Shown here piece after piece: positions 53,908-63,785 of a DNA stretch of 64,000 bases (its first letter is position 1; each line of letters opens with the position of its first letter). The position numbers were made by a program, and so were the translations under genes. Source of the DNA: Paraburkholderia atlantica (GTDB lineage: Bacteria; Pseudomonadota; Gammaproteobacteria; Burkholderiales; Burkholderiaceae). Where the stretch lies: contig NZ_WHNQ01000001.1 of assembly GCF_009362785.1 (NCBI RefSeq), forward strand, positions 460,108 through 524,107, written 5' to 3'. Below the pieces are notes generated by a model. That model did no database searches. It saw nothing but the letters and a program-made list of their open reading frames with translations, and was not told the DNA's origin.

Positions 53908-53956
53908 GCAATAGCTATCGAATATTCGTATTTGATTAATTTAATCTATTCGATAG
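53903..53956 (-). promoter_or_regulatory. Candidate OxyR-binding region upstream of katA
   Basis: Several ATAG/CTAT half-sites lie here. CTATCGAATA (53915-53924) and TATTCGATAG (53947-53956) form a perfect 10-bp inverted repeat, and ATAG at 53905-53908 and 53911-53914 add further half-sites. OxyR is known to bind four ATAG-type elements at about 10-bp spacing. The region lies upstream of, and overlaps, the predicted katA -35 position. Confidence 0.55.
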
Positions 53957-54020
53957 AGCTCGCGCCCTTTTTCGCGGCAGGCCGCGCCGGTATCCGGCGC
54001 GGCTGCGGGATGACGGCGCG

Positions 54021-54980
54021 TCAGTTGACGGCAGTGGGCAGATCGAGTTTTTTGACGCCCGGCAGTTCGCAGGCGGCGATTGCCTCGCAGATCGCATCTA
54101 TGGCGGGCATGCGCGTGAAGCTCTTGCGCCATGCCAGCACGACGCGGCGATCGGGCACCGGTTCGTCGAACGCGACATAGCTGAGCAGGCCCGCGTCGAT
54201 ACCGCCCGCATGCGGCTTGACCTCGTGCACCGACATGCGCGGCAGCACGGTAATGCCGACGCCGCTCGCGACCATATGACGAATCGTTTCGAGCGACGAA
54301 CCCTCGAAAGTCTTCTGGATGCCGTCCGCGTTCTGCGAAAAGCGCATCAACTCGGGACATACGCCGAGCACATGATCGCGGAAGCAGTGACCGCTGCCGA
54401 GCAGCAGCATGGTTTCCTGCTTCAGATCGTCGGGGTCGATCTTGGAGCGGCCTTCCCACGCGTGACCGGACGGCAGCGCGACGACGAACGGCTCGTCGTA
54501 CAGCGGGCGCAGCATCAAACCGGTTTCGGGAAACGGCAGCGCCATGATCGCGACGTCGATTTCGCCCTGCTTGAGCAGTTCGATCAGCTTCAGCGTGTAG
54601 TTTTCCTGCAGCATCAGCGGCATCTGCGGCACGCGCTGGATCATCTGCTTGACGAGCGTGGGCAGCAGGTACGGTCCGATCGTGTAGATCACGCCGAGGC
54701 GCAGCGGACCGACCAGCGGGTCCTTGCCCTGCTTGGCGATTTCCTTGATCGCGAGCGTCTGCTCGAGCACGCGTTGCGCCTGCGTGACGATCTGTTCGCC
54801 GATCGGCGTGACGCTGACCTCGCTGGTACCGCGCTCGAAAATCTGCACGTTCAGCTCGTCTTCGAGCTTCTTGATGGCGACGGACAGCGTGGGCTGGCTG
54901 ACGAAACACGCTTCGGCGGCCCGGCCGAAGTGCCGCTCGCGGGCCACCGCCACGATGTATTTCAATTCGGTGAGCGTCAT
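54021..54980 (-). CDS. oxyR: Hydrogen peroxide-sensing transcriptional regulator OxyR
   Basis: OxyR activates peroxide-defence genes when two cysteines form a disulfide. The 319-residue LysR-type protein has an N-terminal winged helix (LKYIVAVARERHFGRAAEACFVSQPTLSVAIKKLEDEL) and an effector domain in which Cys199 (GSGHCFRD) and Cys208 (GVCPEL) fall at exactly the redox positions of E. coli OxyR. It sits upstream of katA on the same strand, with a promoter candidate and ATAG/CTAT repeats in front of it. Length matches the family (about 305-320). Confidence 0.97.
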   Translation of the reverse strand: MTLTELKYIVAVARERHFGRAAEACFVSQPTLSVAIKKLEDELNVQIFERGTSEVSVTPIGEQIVTQAQRVLEQTLAIKEIAKQGKDPLVGPLRLGVIYTIGPYLLPTLVKQMIQRVPQMPLMLQENYTLKLIELLKQGEIDVAIMALPFPETGLMLRPLYDEPFVVALPSGHAWEGRSKIDPDDLKQETMLLLGSGHCFRDHVLGVCPELMRFSQNADGIQKTFEGSSLETIRHMVASGVGITVLPRMSVHEVKPHAGGIDAGLLSYVAFDEPVPDRRVVLAWRKSFTRMPAIDAICEAIAACELPGVKKLDLPTAVN

Positions 54981-54999
54981 TCGGGGATCAATCAGTGCG

Positions 55000-55047
55000 A
55001 TAGATTCGATAGGTTCTAGTTATACACCTATAGGGTCGGTTCGCCAA
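55000..55047 (-). promoter_or_regulatory. oxyR promoter with ATAG/CTAT half-sites
   Basis: On the minus strand TTGGCG (55042-55047) and TATAAC (55019-55024) are spaced by 17 bp. CTATAG (55028-55033) lies in the spacer, and ATAG elements at 55000-55003 and 55009-55012 lie just downstream. This suggests that OxyR represses its own gene. Confidence 0.55.
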
Positions 55048-55084
55048 CCTTTTAGCCATTCCGTTCGTGGCCGAGGCCTCGCGC

Positions 55085-57373
55085 TCAGGCTTTCAGATAT
55101 TGCTCGCGTGCGCCGAGCCAGCGCGCCAGATGCTGGAGGACCACGTCCGGATACTGGTCGAGCAGCGTCGCGGCGGCTTCGCGCGCGGGCTCGATCAGGT
55201 GCTGATCGTTTTGCAGGTCGGCGAAGCGCAGCATCGCCGCGCCCGACTGCCGCGCGCCGAGGAACTCGCCGGGCCCGCGGATTTCGAGGTCGCGGCGGGC
55301 GATCTCGAAGCCGTCGGTGGTTTCGCGCATCGTTTGCAGGCGCGCGCGAGCGGTCATCGACAGCGGTCCGGTGTACAGCAGCACGCAGACCGACGCGGCG
55401 CTGCCGCGCCCCACCCGACCGCGCAACTGATGCAGCTGCGCGAGACCGAAGCGCTCGGCGTGCTCGATCACCATCAACGACGCGTTCGGCACGTCGACGC
55501 CCACTTCGATCACCGTGGTCGCGACCAGCAACTGGATCTCGTTGCGCGAGAACGCGTCCATCACCGTGGCCTTTTCGGCGGGCGCGAGGCGCCCGTGCAC
55601 GAGGCCGACCTGCAGCTCGGGCAGCGCGGCCACCAGCGTCTCGTAGGTCTCGACCGCGGTTTGCAGCTGCAGCGTCTCGCTTTCCTCGATCAGCGGACAC
55701 ACCCAGTACACCTGGCGCCCCGTCAGCGCCGCCTCGCGCACGCGGCCGATCACCTCTTCGCGGCGCGCGTCGGACACGAGCTTCGTGAGGATCGGGGTGC
55801 GGCCCGGCGGCAGTTCATCGATCGTGGAGACGTCGAGGTCCGCGTAGTAGGTCATCGCGAGCGTGCGCGGAATCGGCGTCGCGGACATCATCAATTGATG
55901 CGGCTGGAAGTCGGACGCGCCGTCGGCGGCGCCCTGCGCCTTTGCGCGCAGCGCGAGCCGTTGCGCGACGCCGAAGCGATGCTGTTCATCGACGATCACG
56001 AGCCCGAGGCGCGCGAACTCGACCGCGTCCTGGATGATCGCGTGGGTGCCGATCACCAGCTGCGCGGTGCCGAGTGCGGCCGCTTCGATCGCGGCGCGCT
56101 TTTCCTTCGTCTTGAGACTGCCCGCGAGCCACGCGACGTTCACGCCGAGCGGCTCGAGCCAGCCGCGCAACTTGCGCGCGTGCTGCTCGGCGAGGATTTC
56201 GGTCGGCGCCATCAGCGCGGCCTGGTAGCCGGCGTCGATCGCCTGCGCGGCGGCAAGCGCCGCGACGATCGTCTTGCCGCTGCCGACGTCGCCCTGCAAC
56301 AGCCGCTGCATCGGATGCGGCTGCGTCAGATCGAGCGCGATCTCGCCGCCGACGCGCTGCTGCGCGGCCGTCAGCGAAAACGGCAGCGCCTTCAGCAGAC
56401 GCGCGACCAGCGCCGACTCGTCGCCGAGCTTGCGGCGCGGCATCGCCGGCGCGGCGCGGTTGCGCCGCTCGTCGTGCGCACGCTTCAGCGACATCTGCTG
56501 CGCGAGTAGTTCTTCGAACTTGATGCGCACCCAAGCCGGATGCGTGCCGTCGATCAACGCCGTTTCGTCGGACTGCGCGCCCGGATGATGCAGCGTGCGC
56601 ACCGCGTCCATCAGCGCCGGCACGCCGAGCGGTTCGAGAAACGCGCGCGCGACCGGCGCAGGCAGCAGCTCCGGCAGCGAAGTGCGCGCCAGCGCGTTGT
56701 CGATCGCCTTGCGCAGATACGCCTGCGACACGCCCGCGGTGCTCGGATAGACCGGTGTCAGCGCCTGCGGCAGCGGCGTGTCTTCATCGACGACGCGCAC
56801 GGTCGGATGCACCATCTCCATGCCGAAGAAGCCGCCGCGCACGTCGCCACGCACGCGCAGGCGCGCACCGGGCGCCATCTGCTTGACCTGCGAGCCGTAA
56901 AAATTCAGAAAACGGAGCACCAGCTCGTCGCCGTCGGCGTCGCGCAGCTTCACGAGCAGTTGCCGGCGCGGGCGATAGGCTATCTCGTTGTCGAACACGA
57001 CGCCTTCGGTTTGCGCGACGCCGCCGGGCAGCAGGTGACCGATCGGCGTCAGCGAGGTTTCGTCTTCGTAGCGCATCGGCAGATGCAGCACGAGGTCGAT
57101 GTCGCGTATGAGGCCGAGTTTGGCGAGCTTGTCGGCGGTTTTGGCTGCGGGTTTGGCGGCGGGCTTCGCCGTGGCTTTGGTTTTGGCGGCGGGTTTGTCG
57201 CCGCTCGCGGGGTCGCCGTCGCGCCCGGCATCATGGCCTGCGGCAATCATGCCGCCTTGCGCGCCACCATCTGCCGCCTCCGGTTCCCCCGCCTCCGCTC
57301 GCGCACTCCGGCGCCGCGGTTCGGCGCCCGCTTCGAGGGTGGCAACGGACGATCGGCGGTCGGACAAAGGCAT
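55085..57373 (-). CDS. recG: ATP-dependent DNA helicase RecG
   Basis: RecG remodels stalled forks and branched DNA. The 762-residue protein has a wedge/OB domain (RVRGDVRGGFFGMEMVHP), Walker A GDVGSGKT near residue 360, DEQH near residue 460, and the helicase motifs VYWVCPLIEESE, VATTVIEVGVDVPNA and QLRGRVGRG. The N-terminal 75 residues are Ala/Lys/Pro-rich and not seen in E. coli RecG (693 aa). ATG 57373 is uncertain; a shorter start near 57250 is possible. It is divergent from queA. Confidence 0.95.
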   Translation of the reverse strand: MPLSDRRSSVATLEAGAEPRRRSARAEAGEPEAADGGAQGGMIAAGHDAGRDGDPASGDKPAAKTKATAKPAAKPAAKTADKLAKLGLIRDIDLVLHLPMRYEDETSLTPIGHLLPGGVAQTEGVVFDNEIAYRPRRQLLVKLRDADGDELVLRFLNFYGSQVKQMAPGARLRVRGDVRGGFFGMEMVHPTVRVVDEDTPLPQALTPVYPSTAGVSQAYLRKAIDNALARTSLPELLPAPVARAFLEPLGVPALMDAVRTLHHPGAQSDETALIDGTHPAWVRIKFEELLAQQMSLKRAHDERRNRAAPAMPRRKLGDESALVARLLKALPFSLTAAQQRVGGEIALDLTQPHPMQRLLQGDVGSGKTIVAALAAAQAIDAGYQAALMAPTEILAEQHARKLRGWLEPLGVNVAWLAGSLKTKEKRAAIEAAALGTAQLVIGTHAIIQDAVEFARLGLVIVDEQHRFGVAQRLALRAKAQGAADGASDFQPHQLMMSATPIPRTLAMTYYADLDVSTIDELPPGRTPILTKLVSDARREEVIGRVREAALTGRQVYWVCPLIEESETLQLQTAVETYETLVAALPELQVGLVHGRLAPAEKATVMDAFSRNEIQLLVATTVIEVGVDVPNASLMVIEHAERFGLAQLHQLRGRVGRGSAASVCVLLYTGPLSMTARARLQTMRETTDGFEIARRDLEIRGPGEFLGARQSGAAMLRFADLQNDQHLIEPAREAAATLLDQYPDVVLQHLARWLGAREQYLKA

Positions 57374-57565
57374 GGGCTGCTTCGCAAGTACAATATCGGC
57401 TGCTGTCGAAATAAAATCGTGCCGCTCTGCGCGCATCCAGCGCGGGCAAGATGCGGCTCGAACGCGCACGCGGGCCGCTTCGGCGTCCCGCCATCATAGC
57501 CGCCCGGCTCCGGCTTCGGCTCAATTCAGTCCCAAATCAGTACCAATCCGCTTCCAGTCGTTCGC

Positions 57566-58624
57566 ATGTTTACGCTTTCCGATTTCGATTTCGATCTGCC
57601 GCCCGAGCTGATCGCGCAAGTCGCGCTGCCGGAGCGCAGCGCCAGCCGTCTGCTCGACGTGGACGCCGCGGGCGCCGCCGACGGCGCCGCGCGCCTGATC
57701 GACCGCCGCTTTACCGAATTGCCCGAGCGCCTCGCGCCGGGCGACCTGCTGGTCTTCAACGATACCAAAGTGCTGAAGGCGCGCTTCTTCGGCCAGAAGG
57801 CGAGCGGCGGCAAGATCGAAGTGCTGGTCGAGCGCCTGACCGGCGAGCGCAGCGCGCTCGCGCAGATCCGCGCGAGCAAGAGCCCGCAGGCGGGCACGAC
57901 GATCCGTCTCGCGGATGCGTTCGACGTCACCGTCGGCGAGCGCGTCGATCAGTTCTACACGCTGCACTTCCCCGACGACTGCCTGACGCTGATCGAGCAA
58001 TACGGCCGTCTGCCGCTGCCGCCGTACATCGAGCACGATCCCGACGCGACCGACGAAACCCGCTATCAAACGGTGTACGCGCAGAACCCGGGCGCGGTCG
58101 CCGCGCCGACCGCCGGCCTGCACTTCGACGACGCGCTGCTCGCGAGGCTCGACGCACTCGGCATCGAACGCGCGACGCTGACGCTGCACGTCGGCGCGGG
58201 CACGTTCCAGCCTGTGCGGGTCGAGAACATCGCCGAGCACAAGATGCACAGCGAGTGGTATCACCTGCCGCAAGCGCTGGCCGACAAGATCGCTGCGACC
58301 AAAGCGCGCGGCAACCGCGTGATCGCGGTCGGCACGACCTCGATGCGCGCGCTCGAAGCCGCCGCGCGCGACGCCGAAGCCGCCGGCCATCCGCTCGCCG
58401 CGGCGAGCGCGGAAACCGACATCTTCATCACGCCGGGCTACCGCTTCCGCGTGGTCGACCGGCTGGTCACGAACTTCCACTTGCCGAAATCGACGCTGCT
58501 GATGCTGGTGTCGGCGTTCGCCGGTGTCGAGACGATTCGCGCCGCGTACCGTCATGCGATCGACGAGCGCTATCGCTTTTTCAGCTACGGTGACGCGATG
58601 CTGCTGACGCGGCGCGATGCCTAA
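57566..58624 (+). CDS. queA: tRNA preQ1(34) S-adenosylmethionine ribosyltransferase-isomerase QueA
   Basis: QueA transfers the ribose part of SAM to preQ1 in tRNA, producing epoxyqueuosine. The 352-residue protein starts [17 protein letters not shown] and has the signatures [33 protein letters not shown], and [11 protein letters not shown], with TTSMRALE near the C-terminus. tgt follows after 114 bp, and the two enzymes act in the same pathway. The start leaves 192 bp to the divergent recG start. Confidence 0.97.
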   Translation: MFTLSDFDFDLPPELIAQVALPERSASRLLDVDAAGAADGAARLIDRRFTELPERLAPGDLLVFNDTKVLKARFFGQKASGGKIEVLVERLTGERSALAQIRASKSPQAGTTIRLADAFDVTVGERVDQFYTLHFPDDCLTLIEQYGRLPLPPYIEHDPDATDETRYQTVYAQNPGAVAAPTAGLHFDDALLARLDALGIERATLTLHVGAGTFQPVRVENIAEHKMHSEWYHLPQALADKIAATKARGNRVIAVGTTSMRALEAAARDAEAAGHPLAAASAETDIFITPGYRFRVVDRLVTNFHLPKSTLLMLVSAFAGVETIRAAYRHAIDERYRFFSYGDAMLLTRRDA

Positions 58625-59929
<1,305 letters not shown>

Positions 59930-60140
59930 CGGCACGGTACGTGAATGCCGCTGAGGATTGCCCCATGCGGCACGCGAACAACTTACAATTTGCTTTCGCC
60001 GGCCGCTGAATTTGCCCCGAATCTGACCTTTAAACGGTTGATCGCAAAGCCGATTCGCCGTGCCGGCGCTCGTGTGGCCGGTGGTAGAATAATCGGCTGA
60101 TTTTTTGTTCGTTTGTTTGACCAATAACGGAGAGACCAAC

Positions 60141-60470
60141 GTGTCGTTCATTTCCAATGCCTTCGCGCAAGGCGCTGCAGCAGGCGGTATCGAATCGAAC
60201 CTGATGAGCTTCCTGCCGCTGATCCTGATGTTCGGCGTGCTGTATTTCATCATGATTCGCCCGCAAATGAAGCGTCAGAAGGAACATCGCAACATGCTCG
60301 CAGCGATGGCCAAGGGCGATGAAGTCGTGACGAACGGCGGTATCGTCGGCAAGGTGACGAAGGTGGGCGAAGCCTACGTCGGCATCGAAATCTCGGAAGG
60401 CACGGAAATCACCGTGCAGAAGGCGTCGGTCACGACAATTCTCCCGAAGGGCACGATCAAGTCGCTGTAA
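60141..60470 (+). CDS. yajC: Sec translocon accessory subunit YajC
   Basis: YajC is a small inner-membrane protein associated with SecDF-YidC. The 109-residue product has one membrane helix (LPLILMFGVLYFIMIRPQMKRQKEH, about residues 24-48) followed by a cytoplasmic beta domain with GDEVVTNGGIVGKVTKV and ITVQKASVTTILPKGT. The start is GTG 60141 after CGGAGAG, and it gives the family's usual N-terminus. A structured 116-bp gap separates it from secD. Confidence 0.96.
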   Translation: MSFISNAFAQGAAAGGIESNLMSFLPLILMFGVLYFIMIRPQMKRQKEHRNMLAAMAKGDEVVTNGGIVGKVTKVGEAYVGIEISEGTEITVQKASVTTILPKGTIKSL

Positions 60471-60484
60471 GGCCTGCACTCCTC

Positions 60485-60551
60485 GCGTCCGGCGCGGCCT
60501 CGCCGGCCGTTCAGGCACTTCGCTGAACGGCCCGCGCTCATCGCCGGACGC
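60485..60551 (+). repeat. Nested double hairpin between yajC and secD
   Basis: The outer stem pairs GCGTCCGGCG (60485-60494) with CGCCGGACGC (60542-60551), and the inner stem pairs GGCCGTTCAG (60505-60514) with CTGAACGGCC (60523-60532). Both are perfect 10-bp arms. No T-run follows, so this is unlikely to be a simple terminator. It may tune secD expression or RNA stability. Confidence 0.6.
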
Positions 60552-60586
60552 ATCGCATCCAAGCCAACCTTCCCGTTGGACCACTC

Positions 60587-62677
60587 ATGAATCGCTACCC
60601 CCTCTGGAAATACGCCGTGATGCTGGTGGCCCTGGTCATCGGCCTCGTGTACACGCTGCCCAATCTGTACGGCGAAGCGCCGGCGGTGCAGGTGTCGAGC
60701 GGCAAGGCCACGGTCAGGCTCGACGCCACCACGCTGGCGTCGGTCGAAGCCGCGCTCGCGGGCAATCAGATCAAGCCGACCGCAGTCACGTTCGACAACT
60801 CGCAGACCAACGCGAACATCCGCGTGCGCCTGACGGACACGGACACGCAGCTGCGCGTCAAAGACCTGCTGCAGAAGTCGCTCAATAGCGACCCGAACGA
60901 TCCGCAATACATCGTCGCACTGAACCTGCAAAGCGCGTCGCCGACCTGGATGACCGCGCTGCGCGCACTGCCGATGTACCTCGGTCTCGACCTGCGCGGC
61001 GGCGTGCACTTCCTGCTGCAGGTCGACATGGCCGGCGCACTGAACAAGAAGCTCGATTCGGACGCCTCGGACGTGCGCACGCTGCTGCGCGACAACAACG
61101 TGCGCGACGGCGGCGTGAATCGCGTGAACCAGTCGGTGGTGGTGAATCTGGCCGATCAGGCCACGGCGGACGCGGCACTCAAGCTTCTCGGCCGCGGCGT
61201 CAGCGAACTCCAGTGGACCTCGCAGCCGAGCCCCGGCGCGGACGGCGGTGTGCAACTGGTCGGCACTTTCACGCCGGCCGTGCAGCGCGCGGTGCAAGAC
61301 GCCGCGCTGAAGCAGAACATCACGACGCTGCATAACCGCGTGAACGAACTCGGCGTGGCCGAGCCGGTGATCCAGCAACAGGGCGCCGACCGCATCGTGG
61401 TCGAACTGCCGGGCGTGCAGGACACCGCGAAGGCGAAGGACATCATCGGCCGCACGGCGACGCTCGAAGCGCGCCTCGCCGACCCGGTCAACACGCATCC
61501 GAACCCGAACGACCCGGTGCCGCCGGGCGACGAACTCTTCACGCAAGGCAACCAGGCGCCGGTGCTGCTGCGCAAGCAGGTGATCTTCACCGGCGACCGC
61601 ATCATCGACGCATCGGCGGGCTTCGACGAGCATCAGCGTCCGTCGGTCAACATCCGACTCGACTCGGCCGGCGGCCGCGCGGTGCGCGCGGTGTCGCGCG
61701 ACAACATCGGCAAGCCGATGGCGATGGTGCTGTTCGAACGCGGCAAGGGTGAAGTGCTGACGGTCGCGACCATTCAGTCGGAACTGGGCGACCGCTTCCA
61801 GATCACCGGTCAGCCGACCCCGCAAGCGGCCGCCGACCTCGCGCTGCTGCTGCGCGCCGGTTCGCTCGCCGCGCCGATGGAAATCATCGAGGAACGCACG
61901 ATCGGCCCGAGCCTCGGCGCCGACAACATCAAGAAGGGCTTCCACTCGGTCGTGTGGGGCTTCGCGGCGATCGCCGTGTTCATGATCGCGTACTACATGC
62001 TGTTCGGCGTGATCTCGATGATCGGCCTGTCCGTGAACCTGCTGCTGCTGGTCGCGGTGCTGTCGATGCTGCAGGCCACGCTCACGCTGCCGGGTATCGC
62101 CGCTATCGCGCTCGCGCTCGGTATGGCGATCGACGCGAACGTGCTGATCAACGAGCGCGTGCGCGAAGAGTTGCGCCACGGCGCGCCGCCGCAACTGGCC
62201 ATCCAGAACGGCTACGCGCATGCGTGGGCGACGATTCTCGACTCGAACGTGACCACGCTGATCGCCGGCCTCGCGCTGCTCGCATTCGGCTCGGGTCCGG
62301 TGCGCGGTTTCGCGATCGTCCACTGTATCGGCATTCTGACGTCGATGTTCTCGGCGGTGTTCTTCTCGCGCGGCCTCGTCAACTTCTGGTACGGCGGCAA
62401 GAAGAAGCTGAAGTCGCTGTCGATCGGCCAGGTGTGGCGTCCGCAAGCGGCCGCCGCCGGCTCGGCTGCTTACGCCGGCGGTCTCGGCAGCAGCGACGCC
62501 GCGACCGACACCGCGCAGGCCATCGCCACGGCGAAGGCGAGCGCGAAGGCAAGCTCGAAGGCACCGGCCGCAGCCGGCGCGCAGGGTCGCGCGAAGCCGA
62601 CCGTCCGCCGCCGCAATGCGCCGGGCACGCCGACGTCGAATGGCTCGACGCCGCAGAAACCGGGTTCATCCCGCTGA
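60587..62677 (+). CDS. secD: Protein translocase subunit SecD
   Basis: SecD with SecF uses the proton gradient to pull proteins across the inner membrane. The 696-residue protein has an N-terminal helix, the large periplasmic P1 domain with YLGLDLRGGVHFLLQVD, IEERTIGPSLGADNIKKG, and a C-terminal five-helix RND-like bundle with GMAIDANVLINERVREEL. An 80-residue tail after the last helix is Ala/Lys/Ser-rich and not part of the family core. secF starts 18 bp downstream. Confidence 0.96.
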   Translation: MNRYPLWKYAVMLVALVIGLVYTLPNLYGEAPAVQVSSGKATVRLDATTLASVEAALAGNQIKPTAVTFDNSQTNANIRVRLTDTDTQLRVKDLLQKSLNSDPNDPQYIVALNLQSASPTWMTALRALPMYLGLDLRGGVHFLLQVDMAGALNKKLDSDASDVRTLLRDNNVRDGGVNRVNQSVVVNLADQATADAALKLLGRGVSELQWTSQPSPGADGGVQLVGTFTPAVQRAVQDAALKQNITTLHNRVNELGVAEPVIQQQGADRIVVELPGVQDTAKAKDIIGRTATLEARLADPVNTHPNPNDPVPPGDELFTQGNQAPVLLRKQVIFTGDRIIDASAGFDEHQRPSVNIRLDSAGGRAVRAVSRDNIGKPMAMVLFERGKGEVLTVATIQSELGDRFQITGQPTPQAAADLALLLRAGSLAAPMEIIEERTIGPSLGADNIKKGFHSVVWGFAAIAVFMIAYYMLFGVISMIGLSVNLLLLVAVLSMLQATLTLPGIAAIALALGMAIDANVLINERVREELRHGAPPQLAIQNGYAHAWATILDSNVTTLIAGLALLAFGSGPVRGFAIVHCIGILTSMFSAVFFSRGLVNFWYGGKKKLKSLSIGQVWRPQAAAAGSAAYAGGLGSSDAATDTAQAIATAKASAKASSKAPAAAGAQGRAKPTVRRRNAPGTPTSNGSTPQKPGSSR

Positions 62678-62695
62678 GTCCCGGAGAACAAGACC

Positions 62696-63646
62696 ATGGA
62701 ATTTTTCCGTTTCCGCAAAGACATTCCGTTCATGCAGCGCGCGTTGATCTTCAACGCGATCTCGCTGATCACCTTCCTCGCCGCCGTGTTCTTCCTCGTG
62801 CATCGCGGGCTGCATCTGTCGGTGGAATTCACCGGCGGTACCGTGATCGAGGTTCAGTATCCGAGCGCGGTGCCGCTCGACCCGGTGCGTGCCACGCTCG
62901 GCAAGCTCGGCTATGCCGACGCGCAGGTGCAGAACTTCGGCACCGCGCGCGACGTGCTGATCCGTCTGCCGCTGAAGTCGGGCTTCACGTCCGCGCAACA
63001 GAGCGAGCAGGTGATGAGCGCGCTGAAGGCCGATACGCCCGAGGTGCAGTTGCAGCGCGTCGAGTTCGTCGGTCCGCAGGTCGGCAAGGAACTCGCCACC
63101 GATGGTCTGCTCGCGCTCGCGTGCGTGGTGATCGGTATCGTCATCTACCTGTCGTTCCGCTTCGAATGGAAGTACGCGGTCGCCGGCGTGATCGCGAACT
63201 TGCACGACGTCGTGATCATTCTCGGCTTCTTCGCATTCTTCCAGTGGGAGTTCTCGCTGTCGGTGCTGGCCGCGGTGCTCGCGGTGCTCGGCTATTCGGT
63301 CAACGAATCGGTGGTTATCTTCGACCGGATTCGCGAAACCTTCCGCCGCGAACGCAAGATGAGCGTGATCGAGGTGATCAACCACGCAATCACCAGCACG
63401 ATGTCGCGTACCATCATCACGCACGGCTGTACGCAAATGATGGTGCTGTCGATGTTCCTGTTCGGCGGGCCGACGCTGCACTACTTCGCGCTCGCGCTGA
63501 CGGTCGGTATTCTGTTCGGTATCTACTCGTCGGTGTTCGTCGCCGCGGCGCTCGCGATGTGGTTCGGCGTCAAGCGCGAAGACCTGATCAAGGAAAAGAA
63601 AGAAAGCCACAATCCGGACGATCCGAACGCGGGCGCGCAGGTTTGA
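62696..63646 (+). CDS. secF: Protein translocase subunit SecF
   Basis: SecF is the partner of SecD. The 316-residue protein has RALIFNAISLITFLAAVFFL, the signature HLSVEFTGGTVIEVQYP, and a C-terminal helix bundle with GYSVNESVVIFDRIRETFRRER and SRTIITHGCTQMMVLSMFLFGG. Length matches the family (about 310-325). It is 18 bp after secD and ends at an apparent terminator that has lost its T-tract at the edge of an IS element. Confidence 0.97.
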   Translation: MEFFRFRKDIPFMQRALIFNAISLITFLAAVFFLVHRGLHLSVEFTGGTVIEVQYPSAVPLDPVRATLGKLGYADAQVQNFGTARDVLIRLPLKSGFTSAQQSEQVMSALKADTPEVQLQRVEFVGPQVGKELATDGLLALACVVIGIVIYLSFRFEWKYAVAGVIANLHDVVIILGFFAFFQWEFSLSVLAAVLAVLGYSVNESVVIFDRIRETFRRERKMSVIEVINHAITSTMSRTIITHGCTQMMVLSMFLFGGPTLHYFALALTVGILFGIYSSVFVAAALAMWFGVKREDLIKEKKESHNPDDPNAGAQV

Positions 63647-63678
63647 TGCGCGCGTAGTCGCTGAGGATTGCGCGGAAT

Positions 63679-63708
63679 AAAAAAGGCCGGTTCGATCGAA
63701 CCGGCCTT
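63679..63708 (+). terminator. secF terminator stem truncated at the IS junction
   Basis: A perfect palindrome from 63683 to 63708 has AAGGCCGGTTCG on the left and CGAACCGGCCTT on the right. It has an A-run on its left but only TT instead of a T-run on its right. The sequence changes abruptly after 63708. Confidence 0.7.
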
Positions 63709-63730
63709 AATGAGATGGTCAGCCTGACCC

Positions 63731-63775
63731 GAAACAGCCCGATCGGCTTACGCTGATCGGGCTGTTTCCTTTTTG
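63731..63775 (+). terminator. Hairpin with T-run just before the IS110 transposase
   Basis: GAAACAGCCCGATC (63731-63744) pairs with GATCGGGCTGTTTC (63755-63768) around a 10-base loop and is followed by CCTTTTT. It lies 10-18 bp before the transposase ATG. It could insulate the transposase from outside transcription or be part of an element-end RNA. Confidence 0.7.
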
Positions 63776-63785
63776 GGAGATCGTC

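Noticed and set aside
57374..57565. PreQ1 riboswitch before queA
   Set aside because: No short pseudoknot with the conserved C-rich and A-rich segments is evident before the start codon.
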